From the NCBI RefSeq assembly GCF_006874645.1, contig NZ_CP030082.1, forward strand, positions 3,596,001-3,660,000: a stretch of DNA of 64,000 nt. The letters are read 5' to 3'. Positions 1 through 7,123 of the stretch are shown here, one piece after another (position 1 is the stretch's first letter; each line of letters opens with the position of its first letter). The notes beneath the pieces were generated by a model that did not search any database, was not told the DNA's origin, and worked only from the letters and a program-made list of their open reading frames with translations. The translations under genes were made by a program, and so were the position numbers. The DNA is from Bdellovibrio sp. ZAP7. GTDB lineage: Bacteria; Bdellovibrionota; Bdellovibrionia; Bdellovibrionales; Bdellovibrionaceae.

Positions 1-191
1 TGTGGGCCTAACTTATTGATTTTTAGTGGTTATTTTCAATTCTCATAGTGAAACTCTAGAAGTTCGACATGTGAGTTTTTATAGGACACCGATCTCAACA
101 TGAGAATAGGCAAGATATTCGCGAGGTTATGTGTGCCAGCTCAGGGACCCTAAGTTGGCGCGCACTTCGCTTTACCTTCTAGTAGGAAAAA

Positions 192-220
192 GGGTCTGGA
201 AGACCCATTAACTAGGAGGA
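192..220 (+). promoter_or_regulatory. Leader hairpin with GGA loop next to the Shine-Dalgarno
   Basis: A perfect 6-bp stem (GGGTCT at 192-197, AGACCC at 201-206) closes on the three-base loop GGA. A strong Shine-Dalgarno, AGGAGGA (214-220), follows and sits 4 nt before the ATG at 225. A GGA in a hairpin loop plus a second GGA in the Shine-Dalgarno is the arrangement that CsrA/RsmA proteins bind. No csrA gene is in the window, so CsrA control is inference. The first 190 bases hold no gene that I can support. Confidence 0.4.
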
Positions 221-224
221 CTTT

Positions 225-1724
225 ATGAAATTCAACGATACACAAAAGAAATGGGCCATGACCGGTGTTCTATTAGCCGTGCTTGGATTTAATATCTCAC
301 CACCAAAATCTGTGAGAGGTTTCTCATTAACAGAGATGGCATCCACTGAAGACGTGAAGATCGACGAGATCACTCGCGAAGACGGTGTCTATGAAGCCAA
401 ATACTCTAAATTCAATGATAACCAAACCCTCGTTGAATATCGTAAAATCCTGACCGAATCCGGCGCCGAAGTAAACTGCGATACTTGTATGGAAAAAATG
501 GTTCTAGATAAACCATTCGCAACACGCGTAGACGTCCTTAATATGAATCTAATGAAAGCGCTTTCAGCGGTAGAACCAAAAGTAGTTGCGGCATCCGCAT
601 CACGCGGCGAAGCTCGCAAACGTTCCGTAAGAGGCGTTAAGGAAGAACAAGCCGTTAAAGAAACTAAAAGAGCGCCTAAGGAAGAAGAAGAGGAAATGGA
701 TACAGAAGAAGAATCTTCAGCATTCTCCTCATCTCTAGCTTCCCTTGCGGAAACTTGTAAGGCGAAGAAAAAAGGCATGAAGCAACTAGAGTGCCTGTCT
801 AACGGTCTTTCTAGACTCATGGAAAAGACTGAATCTGAAGAAATCGAAGATGCAGCAGTTAAGTCATTTATCCAACGCAAAGTTCTTCCACTTCAGGCAG
901 ACTTGGTTTTGAAAAACAGAAAAGCTCAGTACGAATATGCTTTGAACGGCGGAGAAGAACCAGCTGAGACAACTTTGTCTATCCTTAAACCAATGGAAGA
1001 TATCATCGCAAGCATCCCGGAAGACCATGCAGCACTTCAATCAGCATTGGTTAAATCAACAGCTGCAGTAAAAGCATCTGAATTGAAATTTATCTCCAAC
1101 TTGAACGCTCGTGCACAAAACAGTGAAGGTATCGAGAAAACAGAGTTGTTGAATGAATCTAACTGGAGAATGAACTCTTCAAGAACTATCGATAACGATT
1201 TGCAAAAAATGATTTCTCAAGCACTTTATGTGTCTGATGGAATGTCTCAAGCAAATAAATTGTCTTCAGCTCTTCAAGGTCAGTTGAACCAAGTTTGGGT
1301 AGACTACAGCAACGGCCGCCTAGGCTCTTCTGAAACTTTCCAAATTGGTGACGGCGTATACACTCGCGTAGGTACAGTAAATAACCGCGGTGGTGTAACT
1401 CCAACTCAAATCAACACAACAGGTGTGATCGTACCGAACACACAATTCACTCAAACGAATTTGATGCCGATCCAAGTTCCAACGAACAATGGCGCAGCAG
1501 CAGTGCCAGGACAACAGCAAATGTTCGCTCAGCCGCAACAACAAGTTCAGTTTGTGAACCAACAACCACAACAACAGTTTGTCGGTCAGCCACAGCAGTT
1601 CGCTCCGCAACAGCAATTCGCAGTACCGCAAACTCAAGCAGGTGTTGTGAATATGGGAACTTTCAGAACAGGTGGCGTACCAGCAACAGTTGGTAACGGC
1701 ATCCAGGTAGTTCCTCGCCAATAA
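225..1724 (+). CDS. Secreted protein with charged middle and Gln-rich C-terminus
   Basis: I do not recognise the family. The 499-residue product has a hydrophobic segment at about residues 11-25, after a short charged start, consistent with a signal peptide or membrane anchor. A Lys/Glu-rich low-complexity stretch lies near 125-165, a CxxC pair (CDTC) near 85, and two further Cys near 180-195. Residues 420-475 are rich in Gln, Pro and Phe with repeated QQQF/QPQQ motifs, typical of an extended surface or periplasmic linker. The start is fixed by the AGGAGGA site 4 nt upstream. The gene appears to stand alone, with a hairpin after it. Function unknown. Confidence 0.8.
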   Translation: MKFNDTQKKWAMTGVLLAVLGFNISPPKSVRGFSLTEMASTEDVKIDEITREDGVYEAKYSKFNDNQTLVEYRKILTESGAEVNCDTCMEKMVLDKPFATRVDVLNMNLMKALSAVEPKVVAASASRGEARKRSVRGVKEEQAVKETKRAPKEEEEEMDTEEESSAFSSSLASLAETCKAKKKGMKQLECLSNGLSRLMEKTESEEIEDAAVKSFIQRKVLPLQADLVLKNRKAQYEYALNGGEEPAETTLSILKPMEDIIASIPEDHAALQSALVKSTAAVKASELKFISNLNARAQNSEGIEKTELLNESNWRMNSSRTIDNDLQKMISQALYVSDGMSQANKLSSALQGQLNQVWVDYSNGRLGSSETFQIGDGVYTRVGTVNNRGGVTPTQINTTGVIVPNTQFTQTNLMPIQVPTNNGAAAVPGQQQMFAQPQQQVQFVNQQPQQQFVGQPQQFAPQQQFAVPQTQAGVVNMGTFRTGGVPATVGNGIQVVPRQ

Positions 1725-1756
1725 TCTGACGAGAAACCACAATAACAGAATCCTCC

Positions 1757-1779
1757 AACGGGTCCATGACGGGCCCGTT
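1757..1779 (+). terminator. Hairpin after the Gln-rich protein gene
   Basis: A 9-bp stem, AACGGGTCC / GGGCCCGTT with one G-U pair, closes on the loop ATGAC. Only a weak T run follows (TTTCCT). It is probably an intrinsic terminator of the upstream gene, though the poor U-tract makes this less certain. Confidence 0.5.
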
Positions 1780-1806
1780 TCCTACCAAGAGAAGAAAGGA
1801 GATCAC

Positions 1807-2802
1807 ATGAAAAAAAACATCATTGCTTCAATGGTAATGCTTTCTTTTTTGATAGGATGCTCCTTTTCAAAAGATAGCAACAAAGTAAAAACTCAACAAA
1901 TCACCAGTCCGCCACCAGAAGATATTTTCAGCATTGTAAAACGCGGAAGCATTGATGACCTGATTGAAGAACTAAAGAAATATACTCCATATGATTTAAC
2001 ATATGCATCCAAAGATGGACGCTCATTACTGCAAGTATCAGTCGATCGTGGAAGCACAGAGGTCGCAAGCATTTTGTTAAATGCGGGGGCATCTCCATAT
2101 TACCCGAATTCTAATGGAAAAAGCTTTTATAGTTCCTTCGAAGACTCAAATGTAATCGGAATTTCCATTGAAGCACACATTGCCAAAGGTTCGACATCTT
2201 ACCTCGCAAAAGAATTTTCCTATTCGCGCCCTGACAAAATTCAATACTTAATCCGACAAGTTAATCAGTATCTTTTGCCTTGTGATCAAACGTTAGTACA
2301 ACTTTTGAATAGCAGTGAAGGCCACGCGAACATATCTCTATTCTTAAGTGAAGTGAAGAACTGTGAACAAACGACAATTAGGAAAAACGTAAAATACATC
2401 TTTGAATCAGCCACAAAGAATTTCTTAGTTAAGGACAACATCTCCGGGCCAGACTATCTAAAAATTTTGAACACCATACCTGAATCGTTCAAATATGATC
2501 TAATTAATGTCAAATCCATCTCTAAATCATCTTCTTGGGAAATTGGTGTCCATCCAGAAGTGGTATTGAATATATTAAGAAAATATTATCCCAACAAAAT
2601 CGATCCTATTTTAGCGGAACTCCAGAAGAAAAGAACAAACAACGAAGCAGCATTTGCGCTGGTTTCAAGCGAGGAAAAGTATACTCCGATGGCAAACTTA
2701 GGTGAATACTTTCGTTCACCAAACCAATATTCTTTAATTGAGGAATCTATAATTCAAAAAATTAATCCGGTACTATTAGAAGATGACGAGGATATACTAT
2801 GA
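1807..2802 (+). CDS. Lipoprotein with an ankyrin-like repeat
   Basis: The product is 331 residues. It begins with a lipoprotein signal (hydrophobic run, then IGCSF, lipobox Cys18), so it should be anchored in the inner or outer membrane. Residues about 70-105 fit one ankyrin repeat (DGRSLLQVSVDRGSTEVASI then LLNAGA), suggesting a protein-binding module. The remainder is unrecognised. AAAGGAG sits just upstream of the ATG. The stop overlaps the start of the next lipoprotein by 4 nt (ATGA), so the two are probably translated together. The DNA is clearly AT-rich: bases 2701-2760 contain 17 G+C out of 60. Function unknown. Confidence 0.75.
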   Translation: MKKNIIASMVMLSFLIGCSFSKDSNKVKTQQITSPPPEDIFSIVKRGSIDDLIEELKKYTPYDLTYASKDGRSLLQVSVDRGSTEVASILLNAGASPYYPNSNGKSFYSSFEDSNVIGISIEAHIAKGSTSYLAKEFSYSRPDKIQYLIRQVNQYLLPCDQTLVQLLNSSEGHANISLFLSEVKNCEQTTIRKNVKYIFESATKNFLVKDNISGPDYLKILNTIPESFKYDLINVKSISKSSSWEIGVHPEVVLNILRKYYPNKIDPILAELQKKRTNNEAAFALVSSEEKYTPMANLGEYFRSPNQYSLIEESIIQKINPVLLEDDEDIL

Positions 2803-3779
2803 AGTACTTCATCTTTTTTATTTTAGTTATGGCGGGTTGTTCATTCAAAAAGAATTCATACTCAGATGGCAAAATTTTATCCGAAATGAATCGAGCATTG
2901 AGCAAAGAAGCCATCCGTACTATACAAGAGGATCCGGCTGAAGCTGCCATTAAGTATTTGGAATCGATTCCGTCAGAATCAATTTTGAATACTTCGCTCG
3001 AAAGTGAGATCGTTAGTAGCGCATTAATTCGTGGTGAAACTAAGCTAATCTCATACGTCACAAAAAGATTCTCTATATATATCGACGCAGGAAAACATCG
3101 TAACTACCTGCTCAATCCAGCATTTGCCTCAAATACTTTCGGCATGGTAACCACAATTAATGCACAACTGCTTGATGATTTGCAAAAAGTAGAAGAGAAA
3201 AGTATCAGTACATTTCTCAAGAAAAATAGAATTCCATGTATTGCATTATTTGACCTTACTCAAGAAGTTCGCCTTAGAATGGCCGCAATAAATATAAATC
3301 CAAACTTCGATAATTTTAACTACTACTTCCAGAATTCTGAAGAATGCAATCTTGCCAATTCAAAGTATAAATCGGAATGGATGGACAAAGGAGTAGCAGC
3401 ACAGTTTGCGTCCAACGTCTACGAGACAAAAAACTTTCTTCTTCTCACAAGTTTATTTAATAACCATGAATACAAATCTGATCTTGGAAAATTTATTCCA
3501 AGATCATCCTTCGGTGAAATTGATTTAATTGGCTACATAAATCGAAAATATGGATCTGAACTACCGGAAGCTGGCCACTGCCTAGAAGAAATAACAAGAA
3601 TCTCGAATAATTACTATAGCCAATTGGATCACGATTTATCGAAAATTGAAGACGACAAGCAAAAAGAAAAGTTTTTGAATAACATTGACTCTCAATTAAT
3701 GACCTACCGACAACTTTCTCGAACAGCTATTCAAAGAACAGACTTAGCTTTGACAACTCCAAGTCGTGTTTTTCCTTGA
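2799..3779 (+). CDS. Lipoprotein of unknown function, second of an AT-rich pair
   Basis: The product is 326 residues with a clear lipoprotein signal peptide (MKYFIFFILVMAGCSFKKN, lipobox AGC, Cys14). The mature part is predicted mostly helical with scattered charged residues, and I see no known domain. Its ATG lies inside the stop region of the preceding lipoprotein gene (ATGA), indicating translational coupling. Both genes share the GCSF start and the low G+C, so they may be an acquired or fast-evolving pair. The gene meets the oppositely oriented neighbour end to end at 3779/3780. Confidence 0.72.
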   Translation: MKYFIFFILVMAGCSFKKNSYSDGKILSEMNRALSKEAIRTIQEDPAEAAIKYLESIPSESILNTSLESEIVSSALIRGETKLISYVTKRFSIYIDAGKHRNYLLNPAFASNTFGMVTTINAQLLDDLQKVEEKSISTFLKKNRIPCIALFDLTQEVRLRMAAININPNFDNFNYYFQNSEECNLANSKYKSEWMDKGVAAQFASNVYETKNFLLLTSLFNNHEYKSDLGKFIPRSSFGEIDLIGYINRKYGSELPEAGHCLEEITRISNNYYSQLDHDLSKIEDDKQKEKFLNNIDSQLMTYRQLSRTAIQRTDLALTTPSRVFP

Positions 3780-4148
3780 TTAACGAAGATAGATTTGGAT
3801 TTGGGCTGGGATGTTGCGATCGAGATTGATCACGTTCATGCGGATGTCGCGTACGGAATCTGCCAGGAAGTTTGCGCTGGCATCGCGAGGGCCGCGGTAA
3901 TCACCTTGAATTGTGAATGCGGAAACTTGGCCTTTGTTTTTAAGCCAGATCATTGGATTTTGAATGCGCACAGTGCCACGATTTACTCGAACCAGGATTT
4001 GCGAATAAACTTCTTTGGAATTCACGGGATAAATTTTCATTTGTGGTGCATTGGGGAAGATATTTTCAGTCGCTACCAATTTCCAATTACCTGCAAAAGC
4101 TGAAGCTGACATCATCAAAGTCACAAACATCGCGAAGAACTTTTTCAT
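3780..4148 (-). CDS. Small secreted protein
   Basis: The product is 122 residues with a textbook Sec signal peptide (MKKFFAMFVTLMMSASAFAG, cleavage after AFA). The mature part of about 100 residues looks beta-rich (VRVNRGTVRIQN, SAFTIQGDYRG). No family is recognised. A ribosome site AAGGAG (4150-4155 as read on the minus strand) precedes the ATG. It lies 9 nt after the lipoprotein gene transcribed from 4847 and is probably in the same transcript. Periplasmic or outer-membrane location is inferred from the signal only. Confidence 0.75.
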   Translation of the reverse strand: MKKFFAMFVTLMMSASAFAGNWKLVATENIFPNAPQMKIYPVNSKEVYSQILVRVNRGTVRIQNPMIWLKNKGQVSAFTIQGDYRGPRDASANFLADSVRDIRMNVINLDRNIPAQIQIYLR

Positions 4149-4157
4149 ACAAACTCC

Positions 4158-4847
4158 TTACAAGACTTGAAATGCAAACGAGTGAACTCGAACTTCGGCG
4201 TCTTCAGAATAAAGACCCAAAGCCCCCGCCTGATCGTACAACGCTTCAGGCATCTGGCTACCGTGGTAGTCCATAATCTGAACCCCGTCACGAAAAACAC
4301 GGAAACGTTGGCCCTGCTTGGCAAAATAGTACGTCACTCTCGCGCCGACCTCTTGTTTTGATTGCTCGGATGTCATTAAAAACTTCTGTCCCTTGTCTTC
4401 AAAGAATCTTCCCAGCTCCACTCCGGAATTAGGTTTCTGAATAAAGTAATTCGCAGTTTTAATCAGATGCGGATCTTTGCGGTAGTTGCTGATGAACCAA
4501 AAAACTTCCCAATCGTTGGGAGTTGAGGAACGCAATTGACGAATGGTTGTGACTTCCATTTTCACAACATAGTTATTTACGGGGGAATTCATCGTGTTCT
4601 TTAGCAACAAAAGGCTGGCAAACGTTTGCAGAGAGGTCTTAGCCGTTTGGGGATAAAAAACCAAATCACCCGTGCCGTCGACGTTAAACTTAACCTCACC
4701 GCCACCATCAAACGCCACCATCCAATATTTTGCCGTCAAAGGAACATTGATCAAACGATTGTACTTAGGAAGATCCATAGGCCGTGGAGCTTTCTGCGCA
4801 CAGGCACTAAGAATTAAAAAGAAAGAGAGGCAAAGGACGGCTTTCAT
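4158..4847 (-). CDS. Lipoprotein with a jelly-roll-like (DUF1080-like) fold
   Basis: I start at the ATG at 4847 because it begins a clean lipoprotein signal (MKAVLCLSFFLILSACAQKA, lipobox SAC). The longer frame to 4925 runs through a terminator hairpin. The mature protein of about 210 residues ends with GALGLYSEDAEVRVHSFAFQ, the closing strand pattern of concanavalin-like or DUF1080-type sandwich domains that bind or cleave glycans. No catalytic residues can be assigned, so an enzymatic role is only a possibility. It is probably co-transcribed with the small secreted protein downstream. Confidence 0.7.
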   Translation of the reverse strand: MKAVLCLSFFLILSACAQKAPRPMDLPKYNRLINVPLTAKYWMVAFDGGGEVKFNVDGTGDLVFYPQTAKTSLQTFASLLLLKNTMNSPVNNYVVKMEVTTIRQLRSSTPNDWEVFWFISNYRKDPHLIKTANYFIQKPNSGVELGRFFEDKGQKFLMTSEQSKQEVGARVTYYFAKQGQRFRVFRDGVQIMDYHGSQMPEALYDQAGALGLYSEDAEVRVHSFAFQVL

Positions 4848-4880
4848 CGAAACATCATAGGACGAACTGAGAAAAAGGCA

Positions 4881-4910
4881 AAAAAAATCCCCGGGGGTTT
4901 CCCCCCGGGG
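4881..4910 (-). terminator. Strong intrinsic terminator after the porin-like gene
   Basis: Read on the minus strand, a very GC-rich stem (CCCCGGGGG / CCCCCGGGG around a short A/T loop) is followed at once by seven T. It lies about 70 nt beyond the stop of the porin-like gene and just upstream of the lipoprotein start at 4847, so it separates the two transcripts. The spacer 4911-4980 holds short repeated ATCAAG(C/T)TG words and nothing else that I recognise. Confidence 0.85.
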
Positions 4911-4980
4911 CCTGCTCACCACCAAACAAGATGTAAAATTATGTCATCAAGCTGTCGTACAAGTTGCTATCAAGTTGTTA

Positions 4981-6408
4981 TCAAAAGCTGATGGCGGCTT
5001 TAGAAACGAATCCAAATGTAAAGTCATTACCCTTATTCCCACCGGCGCCTGTACCGTTCTTCCAAGCTTCACCAGGGAAAAGTAGACCAAGCTGATTCAC
5101 CCATTGAACACGTTCAATTGGTTTGTAAACTAGCTCGATATCCCATTCTAGGCCTAAATCTTTTTTCGCATCAACAGAATTTTGAAGCGTGTTCATCAAT
5201 TGTGCATAAACCACGGTGTTGCGAAGAGAGAAACGCTCGTTGATTGTGTAATTCACTGAAGGAGCCAAGTAGAAAGCGTTTCCAACACTTTCATCGTCTG
5301 CCGAGTTACCATTATCCAAAACATTCGATGCTTGTCCCGTCGGAATATAAGTCGGTTTCACTGCGTTCGTGTTAAAGAAGTCAGCACCACCCAAACGGTG
5401 ATTGAACATCAACATCGCAACATCATAGTTTTTATTGAATGCGAATCCGCTGAAGTTCGTTGCCGCTGTATCGCCAGTTGCCATACCCGTTTTGAAAGAC
5501 CAGTCCCATTTAGATTCTCTTGCCGGGAAATAGAATTCCGCAGCCAATCCGTACCCGTCCAACGCTACGTTTTCGGAACCGTTTTTGATCCCTGTTTCGC
5601 CAGATTGGAAAGCACCTTCGATTTTATAACCGAAAGAGTCCCAAGCGCGACCCAAGATGAAGCTAGTTGTGTTGATGCTCATGTCACCACCCACAGTTCC
5701 AGTACCGCCACCTGTGTACGCAGCCAATTGATCAGCTGTGTAGTTCAAAGTCGTGCGTGCACCTTTTTTCTGTTCAACGTAAACGCCGATCACAGATTTC
5801 GCTTCAATGTTTTCGTATTGAAGTTGAGCACCCCAGAAAGTTTGGTTGTTACCTTGACCGAAGTCATTAGCAACAATACGGCCCATCATCGGCATCAAGA
5901 ACCAGTCGCCCACGATGATTTTGTAAGCGGCCATATCACGAGTGTTATACCAGTGATCAAACTGACCTTTACCCGCAGAGTACATCATGCCCATACCGAA
6001 ATCGAATGGCACACGACCCACCATCAACGAACCGAACTCTTGGTTCACGTTCAAGTATAACTGGCTTGCAGTCACAGATGCCGGACCTTGATTACCAGAA
6101 GTCGTTTGGTTGTCAGAAGTGTTCATCCCCCAGATAGTTCCCAATTGAGAACCTGGATAGATACTGCTGTTAAAGATATCCACGCGAGAAATGATGTTTA
6201 CACCGTCCGCTGCGATGATTTTTGGAGTTAGATACAGGTAATTCAAACCATATGCTTTACGCTCAGTCGGAGATGTTAAAGAAGGTTTATCAACCTCTGT
6301 CCATTCCGCACGGTATCCACCTGACCAGTCCAAAGACATTGCGTGAGCCGCCGTTGACGACAAAGCAATGGAAAGACCCAATACTTTTAGAAAATGTGCT
6401 TTCAACAT
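4981..6408 (-). CDS. Outer-membrane beta-barrel, porin-like
   Basis: The product is 475 residues. A Sec signal peptide ends at AAHAMS (about residue 24). The body has alternating hydrophobic/polar strands with many aromatic and Gly residues (WSGGYRAEW, LYLNVNQEFGSLMVGRVPF). The C-terminus is Phe (KAAISF), the usual recognition signal for insertion by the BAM complex. Length and pattern fit a porin or alginate-export-like barrel; the substrate cannot be told. An AAAGGA site lies 6-7 nt before the ATG. The gene starts 10 nt after the GroES-like gene, so the two probably share a transcript ending at the hairpin at 4881-4910. Confidence 0.8.
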   Translation of the reverse strand: MLKAHFLKVLGLSIALSSTAAHAMSLDWSGGYRAEWTEVDKPSLTSPTERKAYGLNYLYLTPKIIAADGVNIISRVDIFNSSIYPGSQLGTIWGMNTSDNQTTSGNQGPASVTASQLYLNVNQEFGSLMVGRVPFDFGMGMMYSAGKGQFDHWYNTRDMAAYKIIVGDWFLMPMMGRIVANDFGQGNNQTFWGAQLQYENIEAKSVIGVYVEQKKGARTTLNYTADQLAAYTGGGTGTVGGDMSINTTSFILGRAWDSFGYKIEGAFQSGETGIKNGSENVALDGYGLAAEFYFPARESKWDWSFKTGMATGDTAATNFSGFAFNKNYDVAMLMFNHRLGGADFFNTNAVKPTYIPTGQASNVLDNGNSADDESVGNAFYLAPSVNYTINERFSLRNTVVYAQLMNTLQNSVDAKKDLGLEWDIELVYKPIERVQWVNQLGLLFPGEAWKNGTGAGGNKGNDFTFGFVSKAAISF

Positions 6409-6418
6409 TTGTATTCCT

Positions 6419-7066
6419 TTACTTTTCTACCACGCCCATCACTTCAGTTTCGCGAAGGATGACGAGGTCTTCATTTTTTAATTTAATTTTTGAACCGGAG
6501 TATTGCGAGAACACAACTTTGTCCCCGACTTTCAACTCCATAGGCGTCAAGTGACCTTTTTTGTTCACATGACCACGGCCCACAGAAACCACTGTGCCAT
6601 GCAGATTGCCGGAAACATCAGCCACGGTGTCTGGAATGTACAGTAAACCGCTTGCCGACATACGATCCGAACCAGAAGTTTGCACAATCAAACGATCATC
6701 CAGTGGCGTGACAAAATCACTGAGGTCCACCAACTTTTTCGCTGCTGGCTTCACCAAATGAGCCATAGCTGGCGCTTTGGTCTTCGCAACAGACGCTTGC
6801 GTTTTCACTGCGGATGATTTTTTCACAGAAGACGGAGCGGATTTCTTAAAAACTGCTTTTTTAGGTGCTGTTTTCTTGGCTACCGTTTTTTTAGCGGCTT
6901 TCGGAGCTGCTTTCGCTGCGGCTTTTTTTACTGGAGCTTTTTTTGCGACCTTGCCTGCAGACTTTTTTGCAGGTGATTTTTTAGAAACTTGTTTTGCGAC
7001 TTTTTTAACGACCTTTTTTGCGGTCTTTTTTACGGCTTTCTTAGCAGAAGATTTCTTCTTAGCCAC
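6419..7066 (-). CDS. GroES (Cpn10) domain with histone-H1-like Lys/Ala N-terminal extension
   Basis: The product is 215 residues. Residues 1-112 are almost entirely Lys, Ala, Val, Ser and Pro in AKK/KKA/PAKK repeats, like the tails of histone H1, AlgP or chlamydial Hc2, which bind DNA or RNA by charge. Residues 118-214 form a full GroES domain: PLDDRLIVQ at the start, a mobile loop with a hydrophobic GLLYIP motif, GTVVSVGRGH, KVGDKVVFSQYSG and the closing strand LVILRETEVMGVVE. Normal GroES is about 95 residues without such a tail. No groEL is nearby. It may be a nucleoid- or RNA-associated co-chaperonin, or a GroES paralogue with a new role. The porin-like gene follows after 10 nt. Confidence 0.85.
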   Translation of the reverse strand: MAKKKSSAKKAVKKTAKKVVKKVAKQVSKKSPAKKSAGKVAKKAPVKKAAAKAAPKAAKKTVAKKTAPKKAVFKKSAPSSVKKSSAVKTQASVAKTKAPAMAHLVKPAAKKLVDLSDFVTPLDDRLIVQTSGSDRMSASGLLYIPDTVADVSGNLHGTVVSVGRGHVNKKGHLTPMELKVGDKVVFSQYSGSKIKLKNEDLVILRETEVMGVVEK

Positions 7067-7123
7067 AACTTATCCCTTTCACGAAAAAACACTTCTACAG
7101 TGTCTATATTTCGTACTACTCTT

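Noticed and set aside
5332-6060. Open frame of 242 residues opposite the porin-like gene
   Set aside because: It runs entirely antisense to a clear barrel gene, has no ribosome site and its product is Cys/His/Arg-rich without any domain. The same holds for other long antisense frames, such as 11199-11837, 28413-29078 and 61810-62400.
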